Source: Prosthecobacter sp. (GTDB taxonomy: Bacteria; Verrucomicrobiota; Verrucomicrobiia; Verrucomicrobiales; Verrucomicrobiaceae). From it: a stretch of DNA of 64,000 nt. Within the stretch, counting starts at the first letter, position 1. Every line of letters starts with the position of its first letter. The position numbers and the translations under genes are program-made. A model generated the notes under the pieces. It saw nothing but the letters and a program-made list of their open reading frames with translations. It was not told the DNA's origin and made no database searches. The stretch lies in contig NZ_JACSRD010000146.1 of the NCBI RefSeq assembly GCF_014879935.1, positions 1-64,000 of the forward strand, given 5' to 3'. This document shows positions 26,801 through 35,186 of the stretch, piece by piece.

Positions 26801-27245
26801 ATGCCAGGGCGTCGCACACATGCGCCGTGACCGCCAGGGCGTGGTCCGGCGTCAGGCGGCCCTGCGCCTGGATCATCTTCGCCACATCCGTGCCGTCGAT
26901 GTGCTCCATCACAAAGTAAAGCAGGCCGTCGGCGGTCGCGCCGAAGTCATACACGGACACGATCCCCGTGTGGTTCATCTTCGCCATCGTGCGTGCCTCG
27001 TTGGTGAAGCGCTCCACGAACTCCGCCTCGTCCTCCGCCGCCTGTGGAGGCAGCACCTTGATGGCCACCAGCCGGTCCAGCGAAGTCTGCCGCGCTTGGT
27101 AAACCGCACCCATCCCGCCACACCCCAGCATGGTCCATTCGTCGTACTGCGGCAGCATCGCGTGCAGGTGCTCCGGAGCCGGCGGCACCCAGCGCACCAC
27201 GCCTCCGGAGGAAGAAGTCTCTTCGCGTTGAGGATTCTCATTCAT
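23886..27245 (-). CDS. Membrane Ser/Thr protein kinase with C-type-lectin-like and beta-helix domains
   Basis: About 1,119 residues from the ATG at 27245. The cytoplasmic kinase (about 34-295) is complete: glycine loop LGCGGMGAVYQ, VAIK lysine, HRDIKPANV, DFGLA and GTPDYVAPEAL. A Pro-rich linker and one membrane helix follow (about 330-353, GLIMTAVVVLGGAAFFFLRSG), then outside the membrane a C-type-lectin-like domain (about 400-532, HNGHHYQVVEQRMSF, GAHLLTVTSQEEQEWLERV), a helical stretch, a concanavalin-like domain (about 725-845) and a C-terminal right-handed beta-helix with pentapeptide-like turns (CRFINCRV, CVFEKCTFGEPE). It would pass an external binding signal to the kinase; ligand and substrates unknown. 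Lies 69 nt after the Hsp70 gene, probably in one transcript. Confidence 0.92.
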   Translation of the reverse strand: MNENPQREETSSSGGVVRWVPPAPEHLHAMLPQYDEWTMLGCGGMGAVYQARQTSLDRLVAIKVLPPQAAEDEAEFVERFTNEARTMAKMNHTGIVSVYDFGATADGLLYFVMEHIDGTDVAKMIQAQGRLTPDHALAVTAHVCDALAYAHEHGVIHRDIKPANVLINMEGAVKVADFGLARMHDPAQTSGLTQGGMTMGTPDYVAPEALITNMMVDGRADLYAVGVMLYNMLTGEIPRGFFKLPSEKTGCDTRFDAIVRKAMEQDVAKRYQSAREIRRDLDQILTVPVAKARTQPQRQAGMPPRPRPQPFTPPPQQGAPWGLIMTAVVVLGGAAFFFLRSGDSKKPSSDVTTVENKPAPTDSNDAKPVATATIPSPPPTPPPPMPVVVESAPDAPKGSPLTNFPVLSHNGHHYQVVEQRMSFSTAVKHAESLGAHLLTVTSQEEQEWLERVMPVYVQEVSARMVTIGAIREKGVWRWITGEPFEYTRWASGPKDQEPEKTFVLKMTLGTDPVLGWGSGFETAGRSFIIEWDGKTQTAPTTPAPMPEPVVESEGAKRLRELDASFHAALERDVLAVHRSALADLNSKYAAALDRALAAASQESESLVLRAEKDRVAAQSPLPPDDAADLPVSLKNLRSTYRTSLRPIELARHNGVINLFLKYEELLKATEAEWTQAGKSDDASLAAQRIRNLARQKLTVLDEARELLPGGKELVLNRGERFTTAESFQPPLVLTITAKTQKNNLRLAYTAKQVIFNWERNQDELRMDADFAGGRHAAGKGRIPEDTFVTITWRVMPHMQSLNVNGERRYLHFGDYSKLNKPLEIFGLDDVVTIKSIQLKEVDLQTLENEVSSVPELKEPLLHKLEWAGKLTLPAGTYRPLRRIDIGAPGKKDPKANYDEQRCDVTSLPGMRIENVRFHMREGSWKTDGGHFRDVKVTADLGGSFEAKNSLFQDCAFAKEGGWFTAYFSSRWNFANCVITGGFMQNWKIGDVGMKLDGCTMHDADLVPIVFKEDAGMEVTKDWLSIQNCRFINCRVPESFALATRNCVFEKCTFGEPEEKLPVKSPLKAVVYVQDCLNQPKAGAGRSIEARPTAQLASPVGATLPHVFQRGRLDFQTPPR

Positions 27246-27314
27246 GACCGGTGAAAAAATGGGGTTCGCTGCAGAACGTATCTGCCGCACGCCCTCTTGG
27301 GAATCCTAAAAAAC

Positions 27315-29063
27315 TCAAACCAGGCCGCGTCGCTCCAGCGACTCCTCCATCGCACGGTCGATCAGCATCACCGCGAGGGATTGGGTGGCGTCGTCGAGGA
27401 GTTGAGTGGCGGCTTTGAGGGCCTTGGCGTCGTGTTCGGCGGATTCGAGCAGGGATCGCACCAAGGCGGCGGCATTCAGCACGGTTTGTTTCTCCTCGGC
27501 GCTGACGACATCGCCAAGCTGGCCAAGCGCGGCATCCACGGCGGGCAGCAGTTCCTCGGCTTTCAGCTTCGCCTCGGTCCAGATGCGCTCGTTCATGTCC
27601 TCGAAGGCGAAATCGACGCTCTCGGCGATCATCTGCTCCACGCGTTCATCAGCGACATCGACGGCGGTGCCGCGGATTTCGAGCGTGGTGTCCGTGTTCG
27701 TGGCCGTGTCACGGGCCAGCACGTGGAGAATGCCGTCCGCGTCGAGGCTGAACTGCACGCCCACCCGGGCGCTGCCTTTCGGGCCGGCGGGGAAGGGGAC
27801 TTCAATGCGTCCCAGCTCCCAGTTGTCCTTCGCCAGCTCACGTTCGCCTTGGAGAATGCGGATCAGCATCGAATCCTGGTTGGCGACGGCATTCGTGAAC
27901 ATTTCGCCCGCTTTGGCGGGAATCGTCGTGTTGCGTGGGATGATGATGTTCATCAAACCGCCGAACGTTTCGATCCCGAGCGAGAGCGGCGTGACATCGA
28001 GCAGCAAAACCTGGCGCAAGCTGCCGCTGAGGATGCCGGCTTGGATCGTGGCACCCAAGGCAATCGCCTCGTCTGGATTTTGTGAGGTGTTCGGCTCACG
28101 ACCGAAGATCTCGCGCACGTATTCGCGCACCAGCGGCATGCGGGTGCTGCCACCGACGAGGATGATTTCATCGAGCTGCTCCGGCTTCACGCCGGCGTCG
28201 CTCAGGGCGCGCAGACAGTGCAAACGGGTGCGCTCGATCCACGGCCGGGCTAGTTTGTCGAGTTCGCCCCGGCTGATTTCGAGACTGCCGGCGAGTGGAA
28301 TGTCGATGCGCGTCGTTTCGTCGCTGGAGAGGCGTTTTTTGGCCAGTTCAGCCGCCTCGATGAGTCGGATGTCGTTGGCGGGCAGGTTTAACCGCTCGGC
28401 GACGAATTGAGCGAGCAAGCGATCGAGATCATCGCCGCCGAGTTGCGTGTCACCCGCGGTGGAAAGCACCTGGAAGACGCCGTCGCGCATTTCGAGCACG
28501 CTGATGTCGAAAGTGCCGCCGCCGAGGTCATAGACAGCGATCTTTTGATGCTCGGAAAGCTTGTCGAGGCCGTAGGCGAGCGCCGCGGCGGTCGGTTCGC
28601 TCAAGATGCGAACGACTTCGAGTCCGGCGAGTTCGCCCGCGCGTTTGGTGGCGTTGCGTTGAGCGTCGTTGAAGTAAGCCGGCACGGTGATGGCGGCCTG
28701 CGTCACGCCTTGTTCCAGCGCTTGTTCGGCGATGGCCTTCAAGTGCTTCAAGATCTCCGCCGAAACTTCGACAGGCGTCGTCTTCAAATCGCTGAGCACG
28801 TAAGGCGGCACCCATCCGCCTTCGCCCGGACGACGGCCGATGAGGCGTTTCACGGAGGTGATGGTGCGTGCGGGGTGCAGCGCCCGTTGCCGTAATGCAG
28901 CGGCGCCGACGGTGATCTTGCCATCCTCACCAAACACGACGGCACTCGGTGTGCTGCGATCACCGTTCTCATCGGCCAGCAGGATCGGAAAGCCGCTGTC
29001 CACGACGCCGACGAGGGAGTTCGTGGTGCCGAGGTCGATGCCGAGGATCGGTTTCGAGTTCAA
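27315..29063 (-). CDS. Hsp70-family chaperone (DnaK/HscA-like)
   Basis: ATP-dependent chaperone. 582 residues from a TTG that gives the family start MNSKPILGIDLGTTNSLVG; no ATG is available and the frame stays open upstream only as the shadow of trpD. Nucleotide-binding motifs: DLGTTNS, AVITVPAYF-like AITVPAYFNDAQR, YDLGGGTFDISVLEM, LVGGSTRMPLVREYV. Substrate domain: LLLDVTPLSLGIETFGG. It is shorter than DnaK (about 640) and lacks the usual acidic C-terminal tail, closer to HscA-type proteins, but no iron-sulphur genes are nearby. Diverges from trpD by 60 nt and precedes the kinase gene. Confidence 0.9.
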   Translation of the reverse strand: MNSKPILGIDLGTTNSLVGVVDSGFPILLADENGDRSTPSAVVFGEDGKITVGAAALRQRALHPARTITSVKRLIGRRPGEGGWVPPYVLSDLKTTPVEVSAEILKHLKAIAEQALEQGVTQAAITVPAYFNDAQRNATKRAGELAGLEVVRILSEPTAAALAYGLDKLSEHQKIAVYDLGGGTFDISVLEMRDGVFQVLSTAGDTQLGGDDLDRLLAQFVAERLNLPANDIRLIEAAELAKKRLSSDETTRIDIPLAGSLEISRGELDKLARPWIERTRLHCLRALSDAGVKPEQLDEIILVGGSTRMPLVREYVREIFGREPNTSQNPDEAIALGATIQAGILSGSLRQVLLLDVTPLSLGIETFGGLMNIIIPRNTTIPAKAGEMFTNAVANQDSMLIRILQGERELAKDNWELGRIEVPFPAGPKGSARVGVQFSLDADGILHVLARDTATNTDTTLEIRGTAVDVADERVEQMIAESVDFAFEDMNERIWTEAKLKAEELLPAVDAALGQLGDVVSAEEKQTVLNAAALVRSLLESAEHDAKALKAATQLLDDATQSLAVMLIDRAMEESLERRGLV

Positions 29064-29123
29064 AGTGTTTTGAGTTTCAAGTTCGAGGGTTGCTAAACAC
29101 GGGGCGGCATTCAAAATCAAATC

Positions 29124-30161
29124 ATGGAATCGCTCACCAGCCAGCTTCTCTCCCACGTGCATCTTAACGACGGCCAGATCGCGCAGGCGGCGGCCGGCCT
29201 GGTCGATCTTGCGGTCGAGTCGGTGGCGAAGGCGGATTTTCTGCGGGCGCTGGCCCGGAAAGGCGAGACGCCGGCGGAAATCGCGTCGTTTGTGCGGGAG
29301 TTTTTGAAGCTGGCCGTCGATCCGTGCCTGGATCGCGCCAAGCTGCCCGGCCCGATGCTCGATGTGGTGGGCACAGGCGGGGACAAGCTGCATCTCTTCA
29401 ATGTGTCGAGCACGGCGATGTTCATCCTGGCTGCCGGCGGCGTGTGTGTGACGAAACATGGCAACCGCGGCATCACTTCGAAAGCAGGCGGCGCGGATGT
29501 GTTGGAGGCGCTGGGCATCAAGATTGACCTTCCGGTGGCCACCGTGGTGCGTGGCATCGAACAAATCGGCCTCGGGTTCTTTTTTGCGCCGCTCTACCAT
29601 CCGGCCTTCAAGGCGGTGGCCGAGGCGCGGAAGATGCTCGCCGCGGAGGGCCAGCGCTCGATTTTCAACGTGCTGGGACCGCTGCTGAATCCAGGGCGGC
29701 CGGATTACCAGCTCATCGGTGTGTTCGATCCGAAGCTGACGCGGGCGTTTGGCGAGATCCTGGTGCAGCTCGGTCGCAAGGGCGCGTGGGTCGTCCACGG
29801 CAGCGCCGGAGGCGGCCAGGGCATGGATGAACTCTCCACGCTCGACATGAATGACGTTTGCGAACTCAAGGATGGCGTCTTGAACGAGATGAAGATCGAC
29901 CCGAGGGCGCTCGGCTTCGGCAAAGCATCGCTGCAGGACCTCGTCGGCGGTGATGCGGGTGAGAACGCGATCATTCTCGAAGGTGTGCTCGCTGGCACGA
30001 TCAAGGGGGCGAAGCGTGACATCGCCGTGCTGAACGCGGCGGCGGGCTTTGTGATCACCGGCAAGGCGGCGGATCTTCCCGCTGGCAGAGCCCTTGCCGA
30101 GGAGTTGCTGAATCGCGGAGCGGCCCATGCGAAGCTGCGGGCGATGCAGGATTTGTGCTGA
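29124..30161 (+). CDS. trpD: Anthranilate phosphoribosyltransferase TrpD
   Basis: Transfers phosphoribose from PRPP to anthranilate in tryptophan synthesis; cytoplasmic. 345 residues. Motifs: DVVGTGGDKLHLFNVSS (PRPP site), CVTKHGNRGITSKAGGADVLEALG, FFFAPLYHPAFKAV, RSIFNVLGPLLNPG, and VVHGSAGGGQGMDELS. Stands alone here; no other trp gene is in the window. The next gene begins 47 nt after its stop. Confidence 0.95.
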   Translation: MESLTSQLLSHVHLNDGQIAQAAAGLVDLAVESVAKADFLRALARKGETPAEIASFVREFLKLAVDPCLDRAKLPGPMLDVVGTGGDKLHLFNVSSTAMFILAAGGVCVTKHGNRGITSKAGGADVLEALGIKIDLPVATVVRGIEQIGLGFFFAPLYHPAFKAVAEARKMLAAEGQRSIFNVLGPLLNPGRPDYQLIGVFDPKLTRAFGEILVQLGRKGAWVVHGSAGGGQGMDELSTLDMNDVCELKDGVLNEMKIDPRALGFGKASLQDLVGGDAGENAIILEGVLAGTIKGAKRDIAVLNAAAGFVITGKAADLPAGRALAEELLNRGAAHAKLRAMQDLC

Positions 30162-30208
30162 GCTGCTGGCGTGATTTCCCGCGAGACAGCGCGGCGGGAG
30201 GTGTTACG

Positions 30209-31114
30209 ATGCGCGCAAGTTTTTCCGCCGTGCCACTGCCCGCGACCGCCAACGAAGTCCTCGAAACCGTCCAGAAGGTGCCCTCCAGCACGTGGGTGAC
30301 GTGGGCCACCATCGGCTTCATGTGCTTCGCGGCCGGCATTGCTTTCGTGAAAGGCGTGATGCAGCAGATCATGCGGGTGCTGACGCTGGCCGTGTCCGTG
30401 GGCGCGGCTTATTACGTGTTCCGTCATCGCGCCCAGTTCTTTGGAAACACCAATGTCAGCACGGATCACCTGCTGCTGCTGTGCGTCGCGGCCGGGCTGC
30501 TGACGTTCTTTCTCTGCAAAGGCGTGCTGTATCTCGTCGCCGGCTTTGGTTTGCTGCGGCTGACAGGCGGCATCGCTGGCTGGAAGGGCATGATGATGAG
30601 CTTCCTGCCCTCGGGAGCGTTGCTGTGGATCGCGTCCTTGGTGCTGCGGCTGATGGGCAACCTGGAGGGCATGGAAAGCGCCGCCGACATGGTGAAGAAG
30701 GGCGGTGCTTTGGAAAGTCAGGCCAAGTCGATCTGGCACAGCCTCAGCCAACGCATGGACGGGACACCTTTCGGGAAGCTGTCGGCGAAATTCGACCCCT
30801 ACGACATCAAGGCCACGGCAAACCTGGCCCGGTTGCTCATTCTCTGGCCGGAAGGCAGCATGTGGCAGCGGCTCGCCGCACAAAGTCCCGCCACCGCACA
30901 GGCCCTGAACCATCCGCGGCTGGTCGAACTCGGGTATGACAAGGACGTGCAGAATGCCATCGACCGCCAGGACTTCGCGGGCCTGATGCAGATGCGCAAA
31001 GTCGAGGACGTGGCGCAGCATCCCGACCTGGCTCCGCTGCTCAGCAGGCTGGAACTCGAGCAGGCGATGGATTCCGTCGTCTATCAGCGCCCGCAGCCGG
31101 TGACGCTGCGGTGA
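30209..31114 (+). CDS. Multispanning membrane protein, CvpA-like topology
   Basis: 301 residues. The ATG at 30209 is preceded by GGGAGG at 8 nt, a clear ribosome-binding site; the longer form from 30155 overlaps trpD. Four hydrophobic segments in the first 160 residues (WATIGFMCFAAGIAFVKGV, MRVLTLAVSVGAAYYVF, LLLLCVAAGLLTFFLC, MMMSFLPSGALLWIASLVLRL) followed by a soluble 150-residue C-terminal part with HPRLVELGYDKDVQNAI. The topology recalls CvpA-family proteins, but I cannot confirm homology. It converges with the DUF1552 gene. Confidence 0.8.
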   Translation: MRASFSAVPLPATANEVLETVQKVPSSTWVTWATIGFMCFAAGIAFVKGVMQQIMRVLTLAVSVGAAYYVFRHRAQFFGNTNVSTDHLLLLCVAAGLLTFFLCKGVLYLVAGFGLLRLTGGIAGWKGMMMSFLPSGALLWIASLVLRLMGNLEGMESAADMVKKGGALESQAKSIWHSLSQRMDGTPFGKLSAKFDPYDIKATANLARLLILWPEGSMWQRLAAQSPATAQALNHPRLVELGYDKDVQNAIDRQDFAGLMQMRKVEDVAQHPDLAPLLSRLELEQAMDSVVYQRPQPVTLR

Positions 31115-31133
31115 AACGGCGGCCTGTGCATCA

Positions 31134-32396
31134 TCACACGATGTCCAGCCCGCTCATCTCGCCCGTGCTCGTCGCGAAGGTCTCATCCTGCATGCCGAGA
31201 CGATGCAGGGCGCTCAGGTAGAGGTTCGGCAGCGGGTAGTTGTTCTTCTGGTCGAACGCCAGGTGACGCCCATGCCTGAAGCCACCGCCGGCGAAGAGCA
31301 GCGGCATGTTCTTGTTGTCGTGGCTGCTCGCATTGCCCAGGTTCGAGGTCAGGACGACCATCGTCTCGTCGAGAAGCTTGTCCGCCTTCAGCTTGCGGAT
31401 GAAGGAGCCCCACGTGTTCACCACGCCCTGCTCCACCAGGGAGAGCTGCGTCAGCTTCTCCTCGTCCATCCCGTGATGGCTGAGCGTGTGATAGCTCTCA
31501 TCCACGCCTTCGATGCCGTTCACGTTGTTTCCGGTCACATGCAGTGTGACGAAGCGCGTGCTGTCCGTCGCCAACGCCATGTGGACGATGTCGAGGAAGA
31601 TGCGGTCCACCTCCACCTCGTTGTCACGCGGGATCTTGGTGGGGGCGGCGAGACTCACTTTGGGCTTCGGCTTGTGCGTCCAGGCCTCGTTCGCGGCGAG
31701 GCGTTGCTCCAGTTCGCGCACGCTGGTGAACCAGGCGTCCAGCTTGTCACGATCGCCGGAGCCGACCTCGCGCATGAGCGATTTCGCCTCCGCGCCCACC
31801 ACATCCATCACGCTGCGGCCACGGCGGATCAGTTCCGCCTGGCGCTCCTGCTCGGCGGGCGTGTCATTCACAAACAGGCGCGTGAACAGGCGCATCGCGT
31901 TGTTTTCCGCCGGGATCATCGAGCCGTTCTCCGTGTAGCTCGGGCTGCTCTGGCTGTTTGTATTCAGCACCAGCGAGGGAAAGCGCGTCTCATGCCCCAG
32001 ATGCTTCGCCATGTATTGGTCGAGTGAGATGGTGTTCCTCGATGTGGCTCCGCGTGAATTCGGGCAGGCTGAAAAGATGCTCCCTTCGGCCGAATGGCCG
32101 CCCGAAACCCCGGGATGCGACGAACCGGACACGATGGTGAAGTCGTTCCGGATGTCCTGCAGCGACGTCAGGTAACGCGATGGCTTGTAATCCGTGCCGG
32201 CTCCTTCCGGAACCAGGTTCGGATTGTGCAAACCGAGCGCCAGGCTCATGCCGACAAAGCGTTTCGCCTGCCTCGTCTCCCGGGCAGCCGCAAAGGCAGG
32301 CGTCATCGCATCGAGCAACGGCAGGCCGAGCGTGATGCCGGCCCCCCGCAGCATGGCGCGGCGGGAAAGGTGTTTTTGAAAGGTAAAGGTGCTCAT
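31134..32396 (-). CDS. DUF1552 family exported (Tat) protein
   Basis: 420 residues, Tat signal at the N-terminus (FQKHLSRRAMLRGAGITLGLPLLDA), then the DUF1552 body: GMSLALGLHNPNLVPE, SGSSHPGVSGGHSAEG, SLDQYMAKHLG, HHGMDEEKLTQL, VVLTSNLGNASSHDNKNMPLLFAGG. The family is related in fold to DUF1501/sulfatase-type proteins and is common in Planctomycetota and Verrucomicrobiota; its biochemical role is not established. It usually lies directly after a DUF1592 cytochrome gene; here that gene is 4 kb away, with two ATPase genes between. The start is fixed by the Tat signal; the ORF track's longer form is not supported. Confidence 0.9.
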   Translation of the reverse strand: MSTFTFQKHLSRRAMLRGAGITLGLPLLDAMTPAFAAARETRQAKRFVGMSLALGLHNPNLVPEGAGTDYKPSRYLTSLQDIRNDFTIVSGSSHPGVSGGHSAEGSIFSACPNSRGATSRNTISLDQYMAKHLGHETRFPSLVLNTNSQSSPSYTENGSMIPAENNAMRLFTRLFVNDTPAEQERQAELIRRGRSVMDVVGAEAKSLMREVGSGDRDKLDAWFTSVRELEQRLAANEAWTHKPKPKVSLAAPTKIPRDNEVEVDRIFLDIVHMALATDSTRFVTLHVTGNNVNGIEGVDESYHTLSHHGMDEEKLTQLSLVEQGVVNTWGSFIRKLKADKLLDETMVVLTSNLGNASSHDNKNMPLLFAGGGFRHGRHLAFDQKNNYPLPNLYLSALHRLGMQDETFATSTGEMSGLDIV

Positions 32397-32460
32397 GGGG
32401 GGATAATGCGCCAACGATGGTGATTCATCTGTCTTTCGGCTTTCGCTGCGTATCGCTTTC

Positions 32461-35160
32461 TCACGCTGAGTGGTTCGTGTTCGCAAGCTGGTAGCGTTGA
32501 CGAGTTCGTGCTGAAAGGTTTTGCGAGTATGACTGAATGGTTTGCGCCCAATCTGGCTCGAACTGGCCGAGCATTCGAGGTCGATCTTTCGGTTTGGCTT
32601 CGAGATAGTCCAGCCAGGTGCCCAGCATTCTAAAAACATCAGATTCAAACGTCGCGGGCGTAAATATGCCTGCCCCCTCCGAAAAGAGGTCACGCAGCAA
32701 GTTCAGTGGAAGCCCGGCATCGACTATTCTGAAAAAGATAAAGAATTGCTCTTTCAGCCCGTCGGTTCCTAGAGCGATGAGAATGCGTTTTCCGAGTTGG
32801 AAGGCTCCTGCTTCGCCTTTGTCATTCCAAGCATCCCAGATTGCCTCGGCAAACTCCTCAACGGTGACATCCCAATCAAACAAATTCGTGCCTTTGTGAG
32901 TAGTTGCATAGTCCCACGCGGATTCGAATGATGAAAGGCGGCAGAGATGGCGTGCAATCTGTCCGTGATTATACGCCAGGCGCTCTGTTAGTGGCTGGCC
33001 TTCCCAGGCTTGAAGAGCCTGCTTTTGGTATTTCATCGCCTCAGCAGTCTTGCCTGTGGCCGCAAGGCACCAAGCCATCTGCTCCAGGCTGTCCACGGTC
33101 GAAATCGGGTGATTATCGCCAAACGCGAGCGATGCCTCGAACGCCTTCACCGCATCATCAAACTGCTCGGATTCTTTGAGGAGGATGCCTTTCAAGCGAC
33201 AAGCTCGACAGGCGTCTTTGCGGTCCATCTTCTTCAGAACCTCTTCAATCGGCGCTAGGATGCGCAGAGCAGGTTGTTGCGCGTTCTGCCCCCTGCTGAG
33301 CTGAAGCAAAAAGTGCTCTGCCAGCATCCAGGATTTCGCTGTTGTTTCTCGAATGCCTGCATTTGCCCACAGGCAAACTGCTCGGGCGGCCCATTCGGCG
33401 GCTTGTTGGATGGTTGGGCCCGCCAATCCATCTAGATGCTGGAACGCAAAATCAGATGCTTCCGTCAATGAAGAGGCGAGGGGATATGCTGAATCGAGTT
33501 CGACCAATGCATGAACCCATTCCGAATTTGTGAAGACAGATTGCAAAGCTTCCGCTGACTGGGAAAACCGGGAAAGAGTTCTTTTCCTGTCATCGGCAGA
33601 GTGCTGCTTCAGTAGGCTAGCGTGGAAATGATACTTTATGACTGAAGAAACTGGCATTCCAGCTAGTAGCTGGAGCGGCCGTCGCTCGCTTTCTACAGTA
33701 ATAGCAGCATCTGCCAGATGCTTCGCCTGCTCACATGCCGTCCGAAGTTCCTCATCGGTTTTGAATCTGTCGAAAACCTGCGCGTAAAATGTGGGCATGT
33801 CCTGGCCTGTGAATAGCACTTCATCCATCCAAAGCCATTCTCGGCCCAGCCGAACCAAGCTTTCCGCGTCTCGCATGCTCTCAGGCAGCAGCTTCACATC
33901 CACGCCGCGTTCGGAGCAGGCGAGTTTAGCCATGAACTCGGCCTCGGCGGGTTTGGCGCTGCCGAGGTAGCCTTCAGCGAAGTGCCACTTGTGGCGGAAC
34001 TCGATGCTGGTGGCGAGCAGGTCGGCGAGGATGGCTAGTTGGCAGGGCTGGTCAGGATCGACGTAGCGCATGCGGTAGAACTGGACGAAAAGCCGGTCGG
34101 TGACTCGGTAGGAGTGCTCCTTGTTGCCAGGGCGGCGCTCATTGACGACGTAGCCGTAGTCCACGAGCCAGCGGAAGGCACGTGAGATGTCATTTTGCCG
34201 GGCGTGAACACGGGCGGCGAGTTCGACCTGCGAAGCGGGCTCGCCACCGCGGATGAGAGCGTCAAAGACCTTGCGCGTGTTCGCCGGGAGGCGCTCGATG
34301 AGCGAGCGGTAGTAGTCGGACATGCGGTCGAGCGTGGCGGTGAGGTCAGCACTGGCGCTGACGGGGTCCTGCTCGTCGAGAATGGCGGAGGCAAGCACGG
34401 CTGCCACGCGGGCGCTGCCACCGGTGAAGCGGCTGTAGGCATCAATGCGGGCGAGCTGGCGCTGCGTGGGCACTTTCCCAATCAACTCGGCACGACGGGT
34501 CAGGTAGTGACGGTGGTCCAGCTCGTTCCAGCGCGGCATGGGATGGTGCTCAAACTGCCGGAAGAGCCTTTTTTCATAGGCCTCGTCAAACTCTCCTTCA
34601 ACCGCCGTGGCGAGGAGCATGATGCGCGGCTCGTTTTCCATGAGCGAACGCAGGCGTGAGGCGCGGACGGGCGAGTCAAAGGCCTGCTGGAGCAGCATGT
34701 CGAAGTTTTCGACCCCGATGACGAGCAGCGTGCCGGTGAAAGCCTCGAGCAGGGACTTCAAGGCAGTCTCCCAGGCGGCGGCCTCGTCTTTTTCACTCGT
34801 CTGCCAGGCGGGCGAGCTGCCTTTGCTACGCGGTTTGCCGGGGAGCAGCCTCTCCACCTCGCGCAGCCACTCGTGCGGGGCATAGACATTGGGCAGTTCT
34901 TCCGGCAGCAGGACAAACGCGGCGCTTTCGGTCATGACCTTAGGCCACATGGCCTGCACGAGGCAGAGGAAGAAGGACTTCCCCGCGCCACGCGGCCCGG
35001 TGACGAGCCAGTGGCGGCCTGCCGCTGGCTCCCGGTGCCGCTGGCGGACAAGAAGATAAAAATCATGCAGCAACTCCTCCCGTCCGGTGCTGAGCCGCAG
35101 AACGGTTTCCGAGCTCATTTGACGCGGATTGAACCACGGGATGTCCTTGGCGGCGGTCAT
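32461..35160 (-). CDS. ATPase with winged helix and TPR-like C-terminal repeats
   Basis: 899 residues from the ATG at 35160; a GTG at 35217 is possible and would overlap the upstream gene. P-loop GPRGAGKS (55-62). The Walker B position reads LLVIGVENFD, so the usual Asp is replaced while the Glu remains. A winged-helix domain lies at about 300-370 (VFDALIRGGEPASQVELAARV, DYGYVVNERRPGNKEHSYRVTD). The C-terminal half is helical with TPR-like repeats (EQFDDAVKAFEASLAFGDNHP, TGKTAEAMKYQKQALQAWEG). This is the architecture of STAND/ORC-type signalling ATPases, where the repeats sense and the ATPase switches. G+C changes near residue 415: a 60-base sample at 34321 has 42 G/C, samples at 33301 and 33541 have 30 each. 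Function unknown. Confidence 0.85.
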   Translation of the reverse strand: MTAAKDIPWFNPRQMSSETVLRLSTGREELLHDFYLLVRQRHREPAAGRHWLVTGPRGAGKSFFLCLVQAMWPKVMTESAAFVLLPEELPNVYAPHEWLREVERLLPGKPRSKGSSPAWQTSEKDEAAAWETALKSLLEAFTGTLLVIGVENFDMLLQQAFDSPVRASRLRSLMENEPRIMLLATAVEGEFDEAYEKRLFRQFEHHPMPRWNELDHRHYLTRRAELIGKVPTQRQLARIDAYSRFTGGSARVAAVLASAILDEQDPVSASADLTATLDRMSDYYRSLIERLPANTRKVFDALIRGGEPASQVELAARVHARQNDISRAFRWLVDYGYVVNERRPGNKEHSYRVTDRLFVQFYRMRYVDPDQPCQLAILADLLATSIEFRHKWHFAEGYLGSAKPAEAEFMAKLACSERGVDVKLLPESMRDAESLVRLGREWLWMDEVLFTGQDMPTFYAQVFDRFKTDEELRTACEQAKHLADAAITVESERRPLQLLAGMPVSSVIKYHFHASLLKQHSADDRKRTLSRFSQSAEALQSVFTNSEWVHALVELDSAYPLASSLTEASDFAFQHLDGLAGPTIQQAAEWAARAVCLWANAGIRETTAKSWMLAEHFLLQLSRGQNAQQPALRILAPIEEVLKKMDRKDACRACRLKGILLKESEQFDDAVKAFEASLAFGDNHPISTVDSLEQMAWCLAATGKTAEAMKYQKQALQAWEGQPLTERLAYNHGQIARHLCRLSSFESAWDYATTHKGTNLFDWDVTVEEFAEAIWDAWNDKGEAGAFQLGKRILIALGTDGLKEQFFIFFRIVDAGLPLNLLRDLFSEGAGIFTPATFESDVFRMLGTWLDYLEAKPKDRPRMLGQFEPDWAQTIQSYSQNLSARTRQRYQLANTNHSA

Positions 35161-35186
35161 GGATGGTGGGAGGTTTTTTTCCAAAT

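Noticed and set aside
25161-27254. 697-residue plus-strand ORF over the Ser/Thr kinase gene
   Set aside because: Shadow of the kinase gene; Arg/His-rich with no recognisable motif, while the minus frame has all kinase motifs.
29064-30128. N-terminal extension of the Hsp70 ORF to 937 residues
   Set aside because: The extension is the reverse complement of trpD; the Hsp70 family start lies at 29063.
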